64,000 nucleotides of DNA from Persephonella sp. IF05-L8. Lineage in GTDB: Bacteria > Aquificota > Aquificia > Aquificales > Hydrogenothermaceae. The number at the start of each line of letters is the position of its first letter. The first letter of the stretch is position 1. Under the pieces are notes generated by a model. It made no database searches. It saw only the letters and a list, made by a program, of their open reading frames with translations, and was not told where the DNA came from. The stretch spans positions 62,001 through 126,000 of the forward strand of contig NZ_JNLJ01000001.1 of the NCBI RefSeq assembly GCF_000703045.1, given 5' to 3'. Of this stretch, positions 1 through 9,680 are shown piece after piece. A program made the position numbers and the translations under genes.

Positions 1-30
1 ACTCAATATATCTTCATCCTGAGAAAACAT
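1..30 (-). CDS. 5' end of a gene running off the left edge
   Basis: Only the first ten codons are inside the window (MFSQDEDILS). The start is supported by a strong Shine-Dalgarno GGAGG seven bases upstream of the ATG (ATG complement at 28-30). Too little protein is visible to name a function. It is read in the same direction as the bcp gene behind it, with about 150 bases between them, so it is probably a separate unit. Confidence 0.55.
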   Translation of the reverse strand, partial: MFSQDEDILS

Positions 31-139
31 AATAAATCCTCCAAAAAATTATTAACTATTAATAAATATAGGTAAGATAGATGAAAGATAATTGATTTGT
101 GTCAAGTAAGTATTTGAAATTAAAGGGAATTTAATAGAA

Positions 140-165
140 GCCCCCCTCCAACAAATTAGAGGGGC
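140..165 (-). terminator. weak terminator-like hairpin after bcp
   Basis: CCCCTC (143-148) pairs with GAGGGG (159-164) around a ten-base loop, just past the stop of bcp on the minus strand. The following minus-strand tract (CTTCTATT) is only moderately T-rich, so termination efficiency is uncertain. Confidence 0.4.
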
Positions 166-178
166 AAAAAGACAATAA

Positions 179-664
179 TTACTGGGTTAATAATTTCTCT
201 AATTCTTCTACTACTTTTGCAACATGACCTTTGGCTTTAACATTTCTCCATTTTTTGACTATTGTTCCATCGGGAGCAATTATATATGTGGAACGGATAA
301 CTCCTTTTGTTACCTTTCCATACATCTTTTTTTCACCATAGGCATCATAGGCTTCTAAAACTTTTTTATCTGGGTCTGAAAGGAGATAAAAATTCAGATT
401 ATACTTCTCTTTAAATTTCTTGTGGCTGTTTATACTATCTGGGCTAACACCTGCAACAACAGCTTTATCCCCAATCACATTTAGATTATCCCTAAAATCA
501 CAGGCTTCAGTGGTGCAACCGGGAGTATTATCCTTTGGATAAAAATATAAAATGAGATATTTCCCTTCAGAAAGTAAGTCCTTCAGGCAGATTTCTTTTT
601 CTTCACCTTCAGGTGTCAATCCCTGTAGGCAAAAATCTGGTGCTTTATCTCCTTCCTTTAACAT
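179..664 (-). CDS. bcp: thioredoxin-dependent peroxiredoxin, Bcp/PrxQ type
   Basis: 161 aa, the usual size for Bcp/PrxQ proteins. These cytoplasmic enzymes reduce hydrogen peroxide and organic hydroperoxides with electrons from thioredoxin. The peroxidatic cysteine lies in NTPGCTTEACDFRD at Cys50, and a second cysteine at Cys55 has the C-x4-C spacing of the atypical two-cysteine PrxQ subclass, so an intramolecular disulfide is expected. The thioredoxin-fold start (LILYFYPKDNTPGC) and the later GVIRSTYIIAPDG segment are typical. A good Shine-Dalgarno (AAGGAGG) precedes the ATG. It lies alone after the FG-GAP protein gene on the same strand. Confidence 0.93.
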   Translation of the reverse strand: MLKEGDKAPDFCLQGLTPEGEEKEICLKDLLSEGKYLILYFYPKDNTPGCTTEACDFRDNLNVIGDKAVVAGVSPDSINSHKKFKEKYNLNFYLLSDPDKKVLEAYDAYGEKKMYGKVTKGVIRSTYIIAPDGTIVKKWRNVKAKGHVAKVVEELEKLLTQ

Positions 665-700
665 AAACTTCCTCCTTTTTTCTAAGGATTTTACCAGATT

Positions 701-2782
701 TTACAGTTTCTGTTTAAGCATTAAATTATTTTTCAAATTGGGAATTTTCAGTAAAATACCTGATTTCAAGACTTTACCATTTTTGTCCAGTATCAGAGGT
801 TTAACAGGTAGTTCTAAGGAAGGAGCTTTGTAATAACTACCTTTTTCTGGGACATAATAATCAAGAACAAGATGACCATCAACACTATCGTAATAAAGAA
901 CTGCTCCTATTGTGTATTGTTTATCTTTGGAATTACAGCCTGGAAATCCTCCTGCATATTTAACACTGATACTTGTTGATTTTTCAAAACTTATTTTATG
1001 TGTGTTAATACTGGTCTTTGTATAGTTTCCCTGTAATTTTACATCGGTCTTTACAAGTCCTAAACTGCCTTTTTTCCCAAGTTTTATACCTATTTTATGT
1101 GTTATTTTAGATTTTTGAATAGAAACTGTTCCTTCTTCTTGAGAGAAAAATATCCCTGAAGGTGCACAGCTAATCTTCATCTCCCAGCTGGCTATTTCTG
1201 TACCAGCTGAATAGTTATGAAGTTTTGTCTTCCTATCTGGATAAGAAGCCACATAACCATTAATATGTTTGTTTGACCTGTAAATTCCTATATTTTTTGT
1301 ATTCAAAGATACTGGAACAGATATCAGGATATACTGCTGTTTCCCATCTATTTTAGCAAGGTAAGGAGGGCTTATAATTGGATATTCATACAGATTATAA
1401 GTTGATGTTAAAGTGAACGCTCTGTCTTCATAAACATCTGCATTCATATTTTGACCTATTGTTACAGATAGGGTATATCCTTTAGTCTTTTCAGTATAGA
1501 ATTCCACCTGACGTTTTACCTTTATACTCATAGTTGATACTTTAGGTATTCCTGCTTTTACTGAAGCATCTAATGAAAAAGCAACACTACTAATGGCAGA
1601 CACTGTTTGCTGAGTTGTTTTCTGTTCCTGATTTTCATAAGAGGCGTAGAGTTTACCCAGAGAGTTTTGGCTGTCAGGTTTTCCAAATAGGGTTCTTTCT
1701 TTAGGTGGTTCATTAATAACAGCTATTACCTGATTTTCTATTACCATCTGTTTGGGTCCAATAGGCTTACCTACAACTACAGAATCGCTATCTGTATCTA
1801 TAAGTGCTATACTGTCATATCTTTCTATGCCTGCCTTTATACTTCCTAATTCTCTTGTTGGTGTGTAAACATGGATTTTGTTATCTTTTGCGTAAGCAAT
1901 TACAATCTCATCTCTTCCATCAGAATTTACATCTCCAACTGCCACATGGCTGTATTTGTCATACTTGAATTTTGATGGATTCATTTTTTCATTTTTCTGG
2001 GGAGCCAATCCATTTCCTTCCTCAAACATAAAATATCTGGTTGTGCCATCATTATTAACAAATATTATTTCATCAATGTTATCCCCATCTATGTCCCCTG
2101 CAGCAACTCTATCATTCCTGTCAAATATGCCAGAATCTTTTATTTTTCCAATCTCTTTTAATTGTCTACCTTTTAATTTAAAAATTCTAATTTCATCTTT
2201 TGAGGCATCTCCCAGAATTATCTCATCATATCCATCACCATCAACATCCCCTGCAGCAAGCTTGTCATATCTTTCAAACTGAACATTTACAGATGCAACT
2301 TTTTTTCCTACGCCTGTATATACATCAATAGTATCCTTGTTTGCACTTCCAACAATAATCTCATCATATTCACCTTGGTCGGGATATACATTGCCTACAG
2401 CTATATCATCATATTTAGAATATCCAACATCAATAAATCTTACATAGCTGTAAAGACCTGGTCTAATTATTCCGATTTTCCCTTTTATATCTTTTGATTT
2501 CCGTTCTTTACCAAAAGCAATAATAATTTCATCCCTATAATCACCAGCAATATTTCCTCCTCTAACTTTATCCTCTCTGTAATACTTTTCCAGAAGTTTT
2601 GCAGATATATTTTTTTTCAGATATCTGCTGAAGTTAAAAATTGCAAGGGAATTATCAGAAGCATCTCCCACTACAATTTCAAGGTCAGAAACTATAGTCC
2701 TGTTTATCAAAGGGTCATCCATTCCATAACCAAACGAAAAAATAAGAGATGATAATAATGGGGGAATAATAAACTTTCGCAT
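701..2782 (-). CDS. secreted FG-GAP/VCBS-repeat protein with beta-rich C-terminal half
   Basis: 693 aa with an N-terminal signal-like segment (residues 1-20). Residues 30-340 hold about six propeller-type repeats with Ca-binding acidic loops: DVDGDGYDE (179-187), DIDGDNIDE (230-238), DVNSDGRDE (284-292). This is typical of FG-GAP/VCBS repeats, which fold as beta propellers on the outside of cells. Residues 385-445 and 548-610 are Ser/Thr-rich with alternating polar and apolar residues, a pattern seen in membrane-inserting beta hairpins of pore-forming proteins, but no family is recognised with certainty. Only two cysteines follow the signal (Cys539, Cys616). Start chosen at the ATG after AAGGAGG. 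Function unknown; adhesion, glycan binding or a toxin-like role are possible. Confidence 0.75.
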   Translation of the reverse strand: MRKFIIPPLLSSLIFSFGYGMDDPLINRTIVSDLEIVVGDASDNSLAIFNFSRYLKKNISAKLLEKYYREDKVRGGNIAGDYRDEIIIAFGKERKSKDIKGKIGIIRPGLYSYVRFIDVGYSKYDDIAVGNVYPDQGEYDEIIVGSANKDTIDVYTGVGKKVASVNVQFERYDKLAAGDVDGDGYDEIILGDASKDEIRIFKLKGRQLKEIGKIKDSGIFDRNDRVAAGDIDGDNIDEIIFVNNDGTTRYFMFEEGNGLAPQKNEKMNPSKFKYDKYSHVAVGDVNSDGRDEIVIAYAKDNKIHVYTPTRELGSIKAGIERYDSIALIDTDSDSVVVGKPIGPKQMVIENQVIAVINEPPKERTLFGKPDSQNSLGKLYASYENQEQKTTQQTVSAISSVAFSLDASVKAGIPKVSTMSIKVKRQVEFYTEKTKGYTLSVTIGQNMNADVYEDRAFTLTSTYNLYEYPIISPPYLAKIDGKQQYILISVPVSLNTKNIGIYRSNKHINGYVASYPDRKTKLHNYSAGTEIASWEMKISCAPSGIFFSQEEGTVSIQKSKITHKIGIKLGKKGSLGLVKTDVKLQGNYTKTSINTHKISFEKSTSISVKYAGGFPGCNSKDKQYTIGAVLYYDSVDGHLVLDYYVPEKGSYYKAPSLELPVKPLILDKNGKVLKSGILLKIPNLKNNLMLKQKL

Positions 2783-2864
2783 ACCTGAACCTCCTTGTTA
2801 TTTAGAAATTAATCTGGATTAGGGAAGATTACAGGCAAGGAAAAAATTTTTTTATTAAACGAAG

Positions 2865-3857
2865 TTATTCCTCAAAAACAAGTAGGTCTGGAAGTTGTGA
2901 TGGGAATTTAAAATAAAGCTTGTACTTACTTTCAAACTGATTTTTCTTAATTCCCAATATCTTTCTTATAACTGTCGGATTTACATCCTTTTCTATCATA
3001 TGAACAACAAAAGAATCCCGTAAAGATTTAAATGATAAATTTCGATTAATACCTGAATTTTTGAGGGCTTTTTTAAAAATATTTTCTGCTGCCCTTGAGG
3101 TGAGGTGTTTGTGGATATTACCATCTGAATAAAATAGATAACCTTTTTTTCTGTTTTTTAAGTATTCTTTAAGTTTTATAAGTAAAGAATTTGGAACAGG
3201 AACTTTTCTTGGATTTTTTCCCACAATAATGGTTTTATTTTTAAAATCAATATCACTAACTTTTAATTTAACTGTTTCCTGAAGCCTAAGTCCACATCCA
3301 TATGCCACTTCAATTAATAATTTATGTTTTATGTTTGATATGCTGTTTATAATTTTGTGTATTTCCTGTCTGGATAAAGTGCCAGAAACTGGAATAGATA
3401 ACGAAGGTCGTTTTATATTTTTAAAATCTATTGCTTTAAGTAAATGCTGATAAAAATATTTTAGCGCCGTGTAAACAACTCCCAAAGTACTGTTTGATTT
3501 TCCTCTTCTTTTTAAAATTGATAAGAATTTTTCAATATCTTTGTCTGTAATTTTTTCCGGTGTTTTGCCTATTGTATTTAAAAAAGATAAATTTATTGCA
3601 AAATATATATCTTTTGTTTTTTTGGAAAGATTAGAATTTTTAAGATTTTTATTCAATTGAAACAAGTAACAGCTCTTGTCAATATATTCAGGAGGTAGAT
3701 ACTTCTCTAATTTTTCTAAGTTAATCTGATTGGCTTTTATATAAAAATACTTATCCCCCGTTGTGTAATCTGATTTATAAAAATTTTTTATAAAATTTTT
3801 TCCATTTTTCTTTTCCAGTAAAAAATAACCGGACTTGCTTAAATGAACACTTTCCAA
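2865..3857 (-). CDS. divergent tyrosine recombinase (Xer/integrase-like)
   Basis: 330 aa. An N-terminal SAM-like core-binding region (about 75-145) is followed by a catalytic region (about 160-315). Catalytic Arg191 (GCGLRLQE), a beta-hairpin lysine (Lys214 or Lys218), Arg280 (KSLRDSF) and Tyr312 can be placed. The HxxR histidine is replaced by Lys277, and the usual His/Trp before the tyrosine by Ile303. No ATG-coded Met is available near the start; TTG with AGGAT upstream fits. It sits 9 bases after hisIE on the same strand with no visible attachment sites or cargo. It could be a chromosome-dimer resolvase or an old integrase; the altered active site leaves activity uncertain. Confidence 0.8.
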   Translation of the reverse strand: MESVHLSKSGYFLLEKKNGKNFIKNFYKSDYTTGDKYFYIKANQINLEKLEKYLPPEYIDKSCYLFQLNKNLKNSNLSKKTKDIYFAINLSFLNTIGKTPEKITDKDIEKFLSILKRRGKSNSTLGVVYTALKYFYQHLLKAIDFKNIKRPSLSIPVSGTLSRQEIHKIINSISNIKHKLLIEVAYGCGLRLQETVKLKVSDIDFKNKTIIVGKNPRKVPVPNSLLIKLKEYLKNRKKGYLFYSDGNIHKHLTSRAAENIFKKALKNSGINRNLSFKSLRDSFVVHMIEKDVNPTVIRKILGIKKNQFESKYKLYFKFPSQLPDLLVFEE

Positions 3858-3866
3858 CTTTTATCC

Positions 3867-4496
3867 TTACTTATATCTTCTTAACAATTCTTCCTGTATA
3901 TCTTCTAATTTAATACCTGTATCAGCAAGGGCAATGATTAAATGAAAGATAAGGTCTGCAGTTTCATAAACAATCTCATCTTTGTTTTTATTTTTAAGGG
4001 CTATAACGGTTTCTATTGCTTCTTCTCCTACTTTCTGGATAATTTTGTCTGAACCTTTTTCAAACAGTTTTGCAACATAAGAGCCTTCTGGTCTGGTTGT
4101 TTTTCTTTCCAGTATTTTTTCATATAAAGCATGGAATATCTCATAAGCATCCGGTTTTTCTTCTTTTTTTAGGGTTATATCTCTGTAAAAGCAGCTTTCC
4201 TCTCCGGTATGGCAGGCAACCCCGTAATCTTTTACAAGATATAAGACACTATCCTCATCACAATCAATTTTTATTTTTACAACCTTTTGTTTATTTCCTG
4301 ATGTTTCTCCTTTCACCCATAGCTCCTGTCTGGAACGGGAGTAATATGTGGCATAACCTGTTTCTATGGTTTTTTCTATAGCTTCTTTATTGGCATAAGC
4401 CTGCATAAGAACCTTTCCTGTGTAATAGCTCTGGGTTACAACAGGCACAAGACCATGGGAGTTGAATTTTATTTTTTCAAGAATAGATTTATCCAA
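3867..4496 (-). CDS. hisIE: bifunctional phosphoribosyl-AMP cyclohydrolase / phosphoribosyl-ATP pyrophosphatase
   Basis: 209 aa fusion catalysing the second and third steps of histidine synthesis. The HisI part (about 1-110) shows the metal-binding CDEDSVLY segment and the [14 protein letters not shown] segment with the conserved Cys and His. The HisE part (about 115-209) shows [11 protein letters not shown] and a following acidic helix typical of MazG-like pyrophosphatases. Translation probably starts at TTG (complement of 4494-4496) with GAGG eight bases upstream, since no ATG is suitably placed. It diverges from dxs across a 68-base AT-rich promoter gap. No other his gene is nearby. Confidence 0.93.
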   Translation of the reverse strand: MDKSILEKIKFNSHGLVPVVTQSYYTGKVLMQAYANKEAIEKTIETGYATYYSRSRQELWVKGETSGNKQKVVKIKIDCDEDSVLYLVKDYGVACHTGEESCFYRDITLKKEEKPDAYEIFHALYEKILERKTTRPEGSYVAKLFEKGSDKIIQKVGEEAIETVIALKNKNKDEIVYETADLIFHLIIALADTGIKLEDIQEELLRRYK

Positions 4497-4564
4497 TAGA
4501 ATTACCTCTTAATAATTTATTATATAATTAAGAAATTATACTTAAATTATGTGGGAAAGGAAAA

Positions 4565-6463
4565 ATGCTAAGCAAATACAAAATTTTAAACAAAATAAAT
4601 GATTACAAAGACCTTAAAAATCTTTCTGAAGATGAAATCCAAGTATTAACAGAGGAAATCAGGGATTATATTATTGAGGTCACCTCACGAAATGGTGGTC
4701 ATATAGGACCTTCCCTTGGGGTTGTTGAACTTACAATAGCACTTTTAAAGGTGTTTGACCCAGAGATTGACAGAATAATCTGGGATATAGGTCATCAGGC
4801 TTACTCATGGAAAATTTTAACAGGCAGAAAAGAGCAATTTCCTACTCTCAGGCAGTATAAAGGTATATCTGGTTTTCTTAAAAGGACAGAAAGTCCTTAT
4901 GACCATTTTGGTGCAGGACATAGCAGCACCTCTATATCTGCTGCTCTTGGAATGAGAATAGCAAAAGACCTGAAAAAAGAGGAAGGCTGGAGCATTGCTG
5001 TTATTGGTGATGGTGCAATGACAGCAGGTCAAGCCTTTGAAGGACTGAACCATGCCGGCTGGTTAGACCCAAGCAAATTCATTGTAATCCTGAATGATAA
5101 TCAGATGTCCATCTCCCCAAATGTTGGGGCAATATATACATATTTCAATAGAATAATCACAAACGAGGTTTTCCAGAAGTCCAGACAAAAGCTGAAAGAT
5201 ATCATTAAAAAAGTTTTCGGAGAGCAGGGGGCAAAGGTAGCAAGGAAGTTTGAGGAATATGTAAAAGGTCTGTTTGCCCCTGGTGTGATATTTGAGGAGC
5301 TTGGCTTTACTTATGTGGGGCATGTTGATGGACATAACTTACCTGAGCTGGAGAAAACACTGGAAAATATTAAGAAAATGAGAGGCCCTATAATTCTGCA
5401 TATTCTTACACAGAAAGGTAAAGGCTATAAACCTGCTGAAGAAAATCCAACTCCTTTTCACGGTATATCTCCCTTTGACAAGATAACAGGAACCCCTATC
5501 AAAAAGATTGGAGCTCCACCTTCATGGAGTAAGGTTTTTGGCAAAGCGCTGGTTGAAATTGCTGAAAAAGATGAAAAGGTTGTTGCTATCACCCCAGCTA
5601 TGAAGGAAGGCTCTGGTTTAACAGAGTTCGCAGATAGATTTCCTGACAGATTTTTTGATGTTGGTATAGCTGAACAACATGCTGCCACATTTGCTGCAGG
5701 GCTTGCAGCAGAAGGAATGAAACCTGTATTGTCTTATTACTCAACATTTCTGCAAAGGGGATACGACCAGGTTATTCATGATATTGCTCTTCAGCACTTA
5801 CCTGTTGTGATAGCCATAGACAGAGCTGGTCTGGTAGGTGAAGATGGTCCAACACACCACGGAGTTTACGATATAGCATTCTTAAGGGCAATTCCTGATA
5901 TTGTTATATCTGCTCCTAAAGACCAGCAAGAGCTCAGAAATCTTCTTTATACTGCAATAAACTCAGGTAAAACTTTTGCAATCAGATATCCCCGTGGTTC
6001 AGCCATAGGAGAGGAAGCAGAAGGATTTGAGGAAATTCCAGTAGGTAGCTGGGAAGTTTTAGATGAAGGAAAAGATATAGTTATTTTAGCCGTTGGTAAA
6101 TATGTGGAAAAAGCAAAAGAAACCAAAAAACAACTCAGAAAATATGGAATAAACCCAACAATTGTTAATGCAAGGTTTATAAGGCCTATCGATGAAAATC
6201 TTTTAAAAGAGCTTCTTAGAAACCATCATTTTGTTATCACGATGGAAGATGGAACTATAAATGGTGGGTTTGGTAGTGCAATAGCAGAATACATTCTGGA
6301 TAACAGGTATTCTAATGAACTACTAAGATTTGGCATCCCTGATAGATTTGTCCAACACGGAAAGATAGACAAATTAGAAGAAGAACTGGGACTGCTACCG
6401 TCCCAGATGGTCGTTAAAATTATGGACTTTATAAAAGGGGAAAATTACAAAATAGTAGGCTAA
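4565..6463 (+). CDS. dxs: 1-deoxy-D-xylulose-5-phosphate synthase
   Basis: 632 aa, full length for DXS. The cytoplasmic thiamine-diphosphate enzyme condenses pyruvate with glyceraldehyde 3-phosphate at the entry of the MEP isoprenoid pathway. Seen motifs are DIGHQAYSWKILTGR (catalytic-site His), the ThDP/Mg segment GDGAMTAGQAFEGLNHAG with the NDNQMSIS continuation, and the transketolase central domain VGIAEQHAATFAAG, followed by a C-terminal domain ending near FGIPDRFVQHG. ispG, ispH and a polyprenyl synthase, which act later, lie elsewhere in the window. Its stop lies one base from the stop of the convergent M20 gene, with no terminator between. Confidence 0.97.
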   Translation: MLSKYKILNKINDYKDLKNLSEDEIQVLTEEIRDYIIEVTSRNGGHIGPSLGVVELTIALLKVFDPEIDRIIWDIGHQAYSWKILTGRKEQFPTLRQYKGISGFLKRTESPYDHFGAGHSSTSISAALGMRIAKDLKKEEGWSIAVIGDGAMTAGQAFEGLNHAGWLDPSKFIVILNDNQMSISPNVGAIYTYFNRIITNEVFQKSRQKLKDIIKKVFGEQGAKVARKFEEYVKGLFAPGVIFEELGFTYVGHVDGHNLPELEKTLENIKKMRGPIILHILTQKGKGYKPAEENPTPFHGISPFDKITGTPIKKIGAPPSWSKVFGKALVEIAEKDEKVVAITPAMKEGSGLTEFADRFPDRFFDVGIAEQHAATFAAGLAAEGMKPVLSYYSTFLQRGYDQVIHDIALQHLPVVIAIDRAGLVGEDGPTHHGVYDIAFLRAIPDIVISAPKDQQELRNLLYTAINSGKTFAIRYPRGSAIGEEAEGFEEIPVGSWEVLDEGKDIVILAVGKYVEKAKETKKQLRKYGINPTIVNARFIRPIDENLLKELLRNHHFVITMEDGTINGGFGSAIAEYILDNRYSNELLRFGIPDRFVQHGKIDKLEEELGLLPSQMVVKIMDFIKGENYKIVG

Positions 6464-6464
6464 A

Positions 6465-7679
6465 TCAGGAGTGTTCTTCTACCCATTTATACGCCAGATA
6501 CGCCATAACTGATACGCCTATAGGCAAGACATCCTCATCTATATCAAATAATGGACTGTGGAGCGGTGCTGTTATTCCTTTTTCTTCATTTTTTATTCCA
6601 ATTCTGATGAATGTTCCTGGAACTTTCATAAGATATTCAGCAAAATCTTCTCCACCCATACTTGGATTTTCCAGCTCAACAACATTTTCTTCCCCAAGTA
6701 AATCCTTCATCATCCCAAGGGCAAATTTAGTTGTTTTCTCATCATTTATCACAGGTGGAGTTCCATGCTTGTAATCAAATTCATAAGCAGCTCCGTAAGA
6801 AAGGGTAACACCCCATATGGTATGCTCCATCCATTTTGGTATCTGGTCTCTAAGCTCAAGGCTAAGGGTTCTGACTGTGCCCCCCATCTCAATTTCATCT
6901 GGAATTATATTATCTGCGTATCCTCCAGTTATTCTTCCTATAGTTAAAACTGCCGGATGTAATGGGTCAACTTTTCTGCTAACTATATGATGAAGAGAAT
7001 TTATTACCTGTGCACCAACAAGAACAGGGTCAACTCCAAGATGAGGTCTGGAGGCATGGGCACCTTTTCCTTTAATTTTTATATGGAATATATCTGAAGA
7101 AGCCATCATATGACCTATTTTTGTTCCTACTTTTCCAGCAGGAAGTTCAGGAAACATGTGAGCTCCAAAAATAGCTGAAACTTTTGGATTTTCCAGAACC
7201 CCTGCCTCTACCAATTTTTTTGCACCATCACAGTCATGCCTTTCTTCACAGGGTTGAAAAATAAGTTTTACATTTCCTTGAAGATGTTCTTTCAGCTTGG
7301 TTAAAACTTTAGCAGCCCCCAATAAAATAGCAGTATGGGCATCATGGCCGCAGGAATGCATTACATTTGGAACTTTTGAGGCATAAGGTTTACCTGTTTT
7401 TTCTTGCATAGGTAAAGCATCCATGTCAGCCCTGAGAGCTACGGTTATATCATGTTTTCCTTTTATAAGTCCGACAACTGCTGTTGTTCCACCAAAATTC
7501 TCTATTACTTCATCAACACCAAACTCTCTTAGCTTTTCTGCAACAAATTTTGCTGTTTTGTGCTCCTGTGCAGAAAGCTCAGGATACATATGTATATATC
7601 TTCTCCACTGGATAAGCTCATCTTTTATCTGATTGGATAATTTTTTGATTTCTTCTTTTGCGTCAATATGAATGGGCAT
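6465..7679 (-). CDS. M20-family amidohydrolase (hippurate / N-acyl amino acid hydrolase type)
   Basis: 404 aa zinc-dependent hydrolase of the M20D group, which removes acyl groups from amino acids or related amides. Metal-ligand motifs are visible: VMHSCGHDAHTA, FQPCEERHD, FGAHMFPELPAG, SMGGEDFAEYL and the final APLHSPLFDIDED. A dimerisation domain is expected around 190-300. The start is placed at the ATG of MPIH because AGGAGGG lies five bases before it; an upstream in-frame ATG ten codons earlier has no such site. The true substrate cannot be told from sequence. The gene is followed at once by convergent dxs. Confidence 0.9.
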   Translation of the reverse strand: MPIHIDAKEEIKKLSNQIKDELIQWRRYIHMYPELSAQEHKTAKFVAEKLREFGVDEVIENFGGTTAVVGLIKGKHDITVALRADMDALPMQEKTGKPYASKVPNVMHSCGHDAHTAILLGAAKVLTKLKEHLQGNVKLIFQPCEERHDCDGAKKLVEAGVLENPKVSAIFGAHMFPELPAGKVGTKIGHMMASSDIFHIKIKGKGAHASRPHLGVDPVLVGAQVINSLHHIVSRKVDPLHPAVLTIGRITGGYADNIIPDEIEMGGTVRTLSLELRDQIPKWMEHTIWGVTLSYGAAYEFDYKHGTPPVINDEKTTKFALGMMKDLLGEENVVELENPSMGGEDFAEYLMKVPGTFIRIGIKNEEKGITAPLHSPLFDIDEDVLPIGVSVMAYLAYKWVEEHS

Positions 7680-7721
7680 CAGACCCTCCTGTGATATAGT
7701 TATAAACACAATATATTGCTA

Positions 7722-8723
7722 TTAACGATTTAGTTCCATGAGATTTTTCAGGCTATTTAAAACCATATCAGGAGTTATATTTTTCATACATTCAAATGTG
7801 CCTGTTGGACACTCATTGTGGCCGTGAAGTCCACAGGGTCTACATTTTAGACCTTCAATCTCTACAACCACACCATTTCGGTAGGGATAAAAACCAAAAT
7901 CCGTCACTGTGGGACCATATATATCAACCACAGGGGTATTAAATGCAACTGCCATATGAACTGGGGCTGAATCGTTGGAGATTAGAGCTTTTGCATGTTT
8001 TATCAGAGAAAAACTTTCCCTTAAACCTGTTTTACCAACAAGGTTTAAAGGCTTATTTTTTAAAGGAGATATTATCTTCTGTGTAAAAGGTAAATCTTCT
8101 TTTCCACCAATAAGCACAACATTTTCATCTTCCATAAGAGCTTTTATTACTTCCCTGAAACCCTTTTCTGTCCATCTTTTTGTATTCCACTTTGAGCCAG
8201 GGGCTATGAGAATATAGTCTTTATCTTTTAATCCATATTTTCGATAACTTTTATCTTCTTCTTCAGTTAAAAACAGTTCTGGGATTTTATGGAGTTTATT
8301 CTCTGAATATTCAGGAAAAACCTTAAGCAAAGACAGATTTCTGTCTATTTCATGGGTTCCATCAAATCTATGGGAAACTGCTTTTGAGTATAAAAAAGAA
8401 AATCCTGCTTTATCAAAGCCAACCCTAAACGGAATTCCCGCCAAAAACAAGGAATAAGCAGCTCTGTGAGAGCGGTGGGGAGATATTGCAATATCAAATT
8501 TTTCTTTTCTTAATCTTTTGATTAAAGAAAAGGTTGAGTTTTTTGATTTATCAAAAATAATAAGCTCATCTACATAAGGGTTATTTTTTAAGACCTGTAT
8601 TCCAAATGGCTTTGTAATTACATAGAGAGTGCTTTCAGGAAAAATATTTTTTATTGAATGGAAAAGAGGGGTAGAAAGAATTAAATCCCCCAAAAAAGCT
8701 GTCTGCCAGACTACTATTTTCAT
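7722..8723 (-). CDS. glycosyltransferase family 9, LPS heptosyltransferase-like
   Basis: 333 aa. GT9 enzymes add L-glycero-D-manno-heptose from ADP-heptose to the lipopolysaccharide core at the inner membrane. Typical features are the start KIVVWQTAFLGDLILSTPL, the C-terminal-domain segment LIAPGSKWNTKRW, the donor-site region SNDSAPVHMAVAFNTPVVDIYGPT, and a Cys-containing tail (CRPCGLHGHNECP) often seen in this family. It overlaps neither neighbour and follows accA with no intervening base. gmhA, needed for heptose synthesis, is also in the window, which supports a heptosyl role. WaaC, WaaF or another GT9 cannot be separated by eye. Confidence 0.88.
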   Translation of the reverse strand: MKIVVWQTAFLGDLILSTPLFHSIKNIFPESTLYVITKPFGIQVLKNNPYVDELIIFDKSKNSTFSLIKRLRKEKFDIAISPHRSHRAAYSLFLAGIPFRVGFDKAGFSFLYSKAVSHRFDGTHEIDRNLSLLKVFPEYSENKLHKIPELFLTEEEDKSYRKYGLKDKDYILIAPGSKWNTKRWTEKGFREVIKALMEDENVVLIGGKEDLPFTQKIISPLKNKPLNLVGKTGLRESFSLIKHAKALISNDSAPVHMAVAFNTPVVDIYGPTVTDFGFYPYRNGVVVEIEGLKCRPCGLHGHNECPTGTFECMKNITPDMVLNSLKNLMELNR

Positions 8724-9668
8724 TTATTTTTCTATAAACCTGCCCATTGAGTAGAATTTAGATTGTCTTTCCTCTACAAGCTGTTCAGGGGGAATATCTA
8801 TTATTTCTCTTAAAGCCTTTCTAAGTGCTCTTTTTAAAAGTCTATACGCTTTCTTAGGTTGTAAATGTGCTCCTCCCGGTGGCTCAGGAACTATACAGTC
8901 TATAATTCCAAGCTCTTTTAGGTGTTTTGCAGTTATTTTTAGGTTTTCTGCTGCTTCCGGGGCTTTTTCCTGTGATTTAAACAGAATTGCTGCACATCCT
9001 TCTGGAGATATTACAGAGTATATTGAGTTTTCAAGCATCAGTATTCTATCTCCAACACCAAGGGCAAGTGCTCCACCACTTCCCCCTTCGCCAATAACTG
9101 TAGCAATAATAGGAACTCTTAAGCCGCCCATTGTCATTATACTTTCTGCAATTGCCTGTGATTGTCCCCTTTCTTCAGCTCCAATTCCCGGGTATGCTCC
9201 TGGGGTGTCTATAAATGTAAAAACAGGACGGCGGAATTTTTCTGCCAGTTTCATAATTCTTATGGCTTTTCTATAGCCTTCTGGGTGTGGCATACCAAAA
9301 TTTCTTTCTATTTTTTCCTTTGTATCTTTCCCTTTTTCATGGCCTATAACAGCAACAGGAATTCCCTCAAAAAAAGCAAATCCTGCAATTATAGCTTTGT
9401 CATCTCCAAATCTTCTATCTCCGTGGAGTTCAACAAAATCTGTAAAAATATTATTAATATAATCACTGGTATGGGGTCTTTTGGGATGCCTTGCCAGTTG
9501 AACCCTTTCCCATGCAGAAAGTTCTTCCATTCTGTTTCTTGTCAGTTTTCGGAATTCCTTTCTTGCCTGTATTAGCTCTTTTAATTTTTCTTTATTTCCT
9601 TTCTTAACTTCCTTTCTTAAAAGCTCTATCCTTTCTGATAAAGACTGTATATCTTTGTTTCCTTCCAT
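8724..9668 (-). CDS. accA: acetyl-CoA carboxylase carboxyltransferase subunit alpha
   Basis: 314 aa, full length. With AccD it moves the carboxyl group from carboxybiotin to acetyl-CoA to give malonyl-CoA, the first step of fatty acid synthesis. Family signatures include [61 protein letters not shown] and [12 protein letters not shown], the last two forming the crotonase-like oxyanion region. The biotin carboxylase gene accC lies 40 kb away in the same window and accB/accD are not seen. It lies between the GT9 gene and the exchanger gene on the same strand. Confidence 0.97.
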   Translation of the reverse strand: MEGNKDIQSLSERIELLRKEVKKGNKEKLKELIQARKEFRKLTRNRMEELSAWERVQLARHPKRPHTSDYINNIFTDFVELHGDRRFGDDKAIIAGFAFFEGIPVAVIGHEKGKDTKEKIERNFGMPHPEGYRKAIRIMKLAEKFRRPVFTFIDTPGAYPGIGAEERGQSQAIAESIMTMGGLRVPIIATVIGEGGSGGALALGVGDRILMLENSIYSVISPEGCAAILFKSQEKAPEAAENLKITAKHLKELGIIDCIVPEPPGGAHLQPKKAYRLLKRALRKALREIIDIPPEQLVEERQSKFYSMGRFIEK

Positions 9669-9680
9669 ACTCCCGTACCC

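Noticed and set aside
2783-2864. Attachment site or integron-like repeats beside the recombinase
   Set aside because: No direct or inverted repeat pair flanks the gene and no cargo genes follow.
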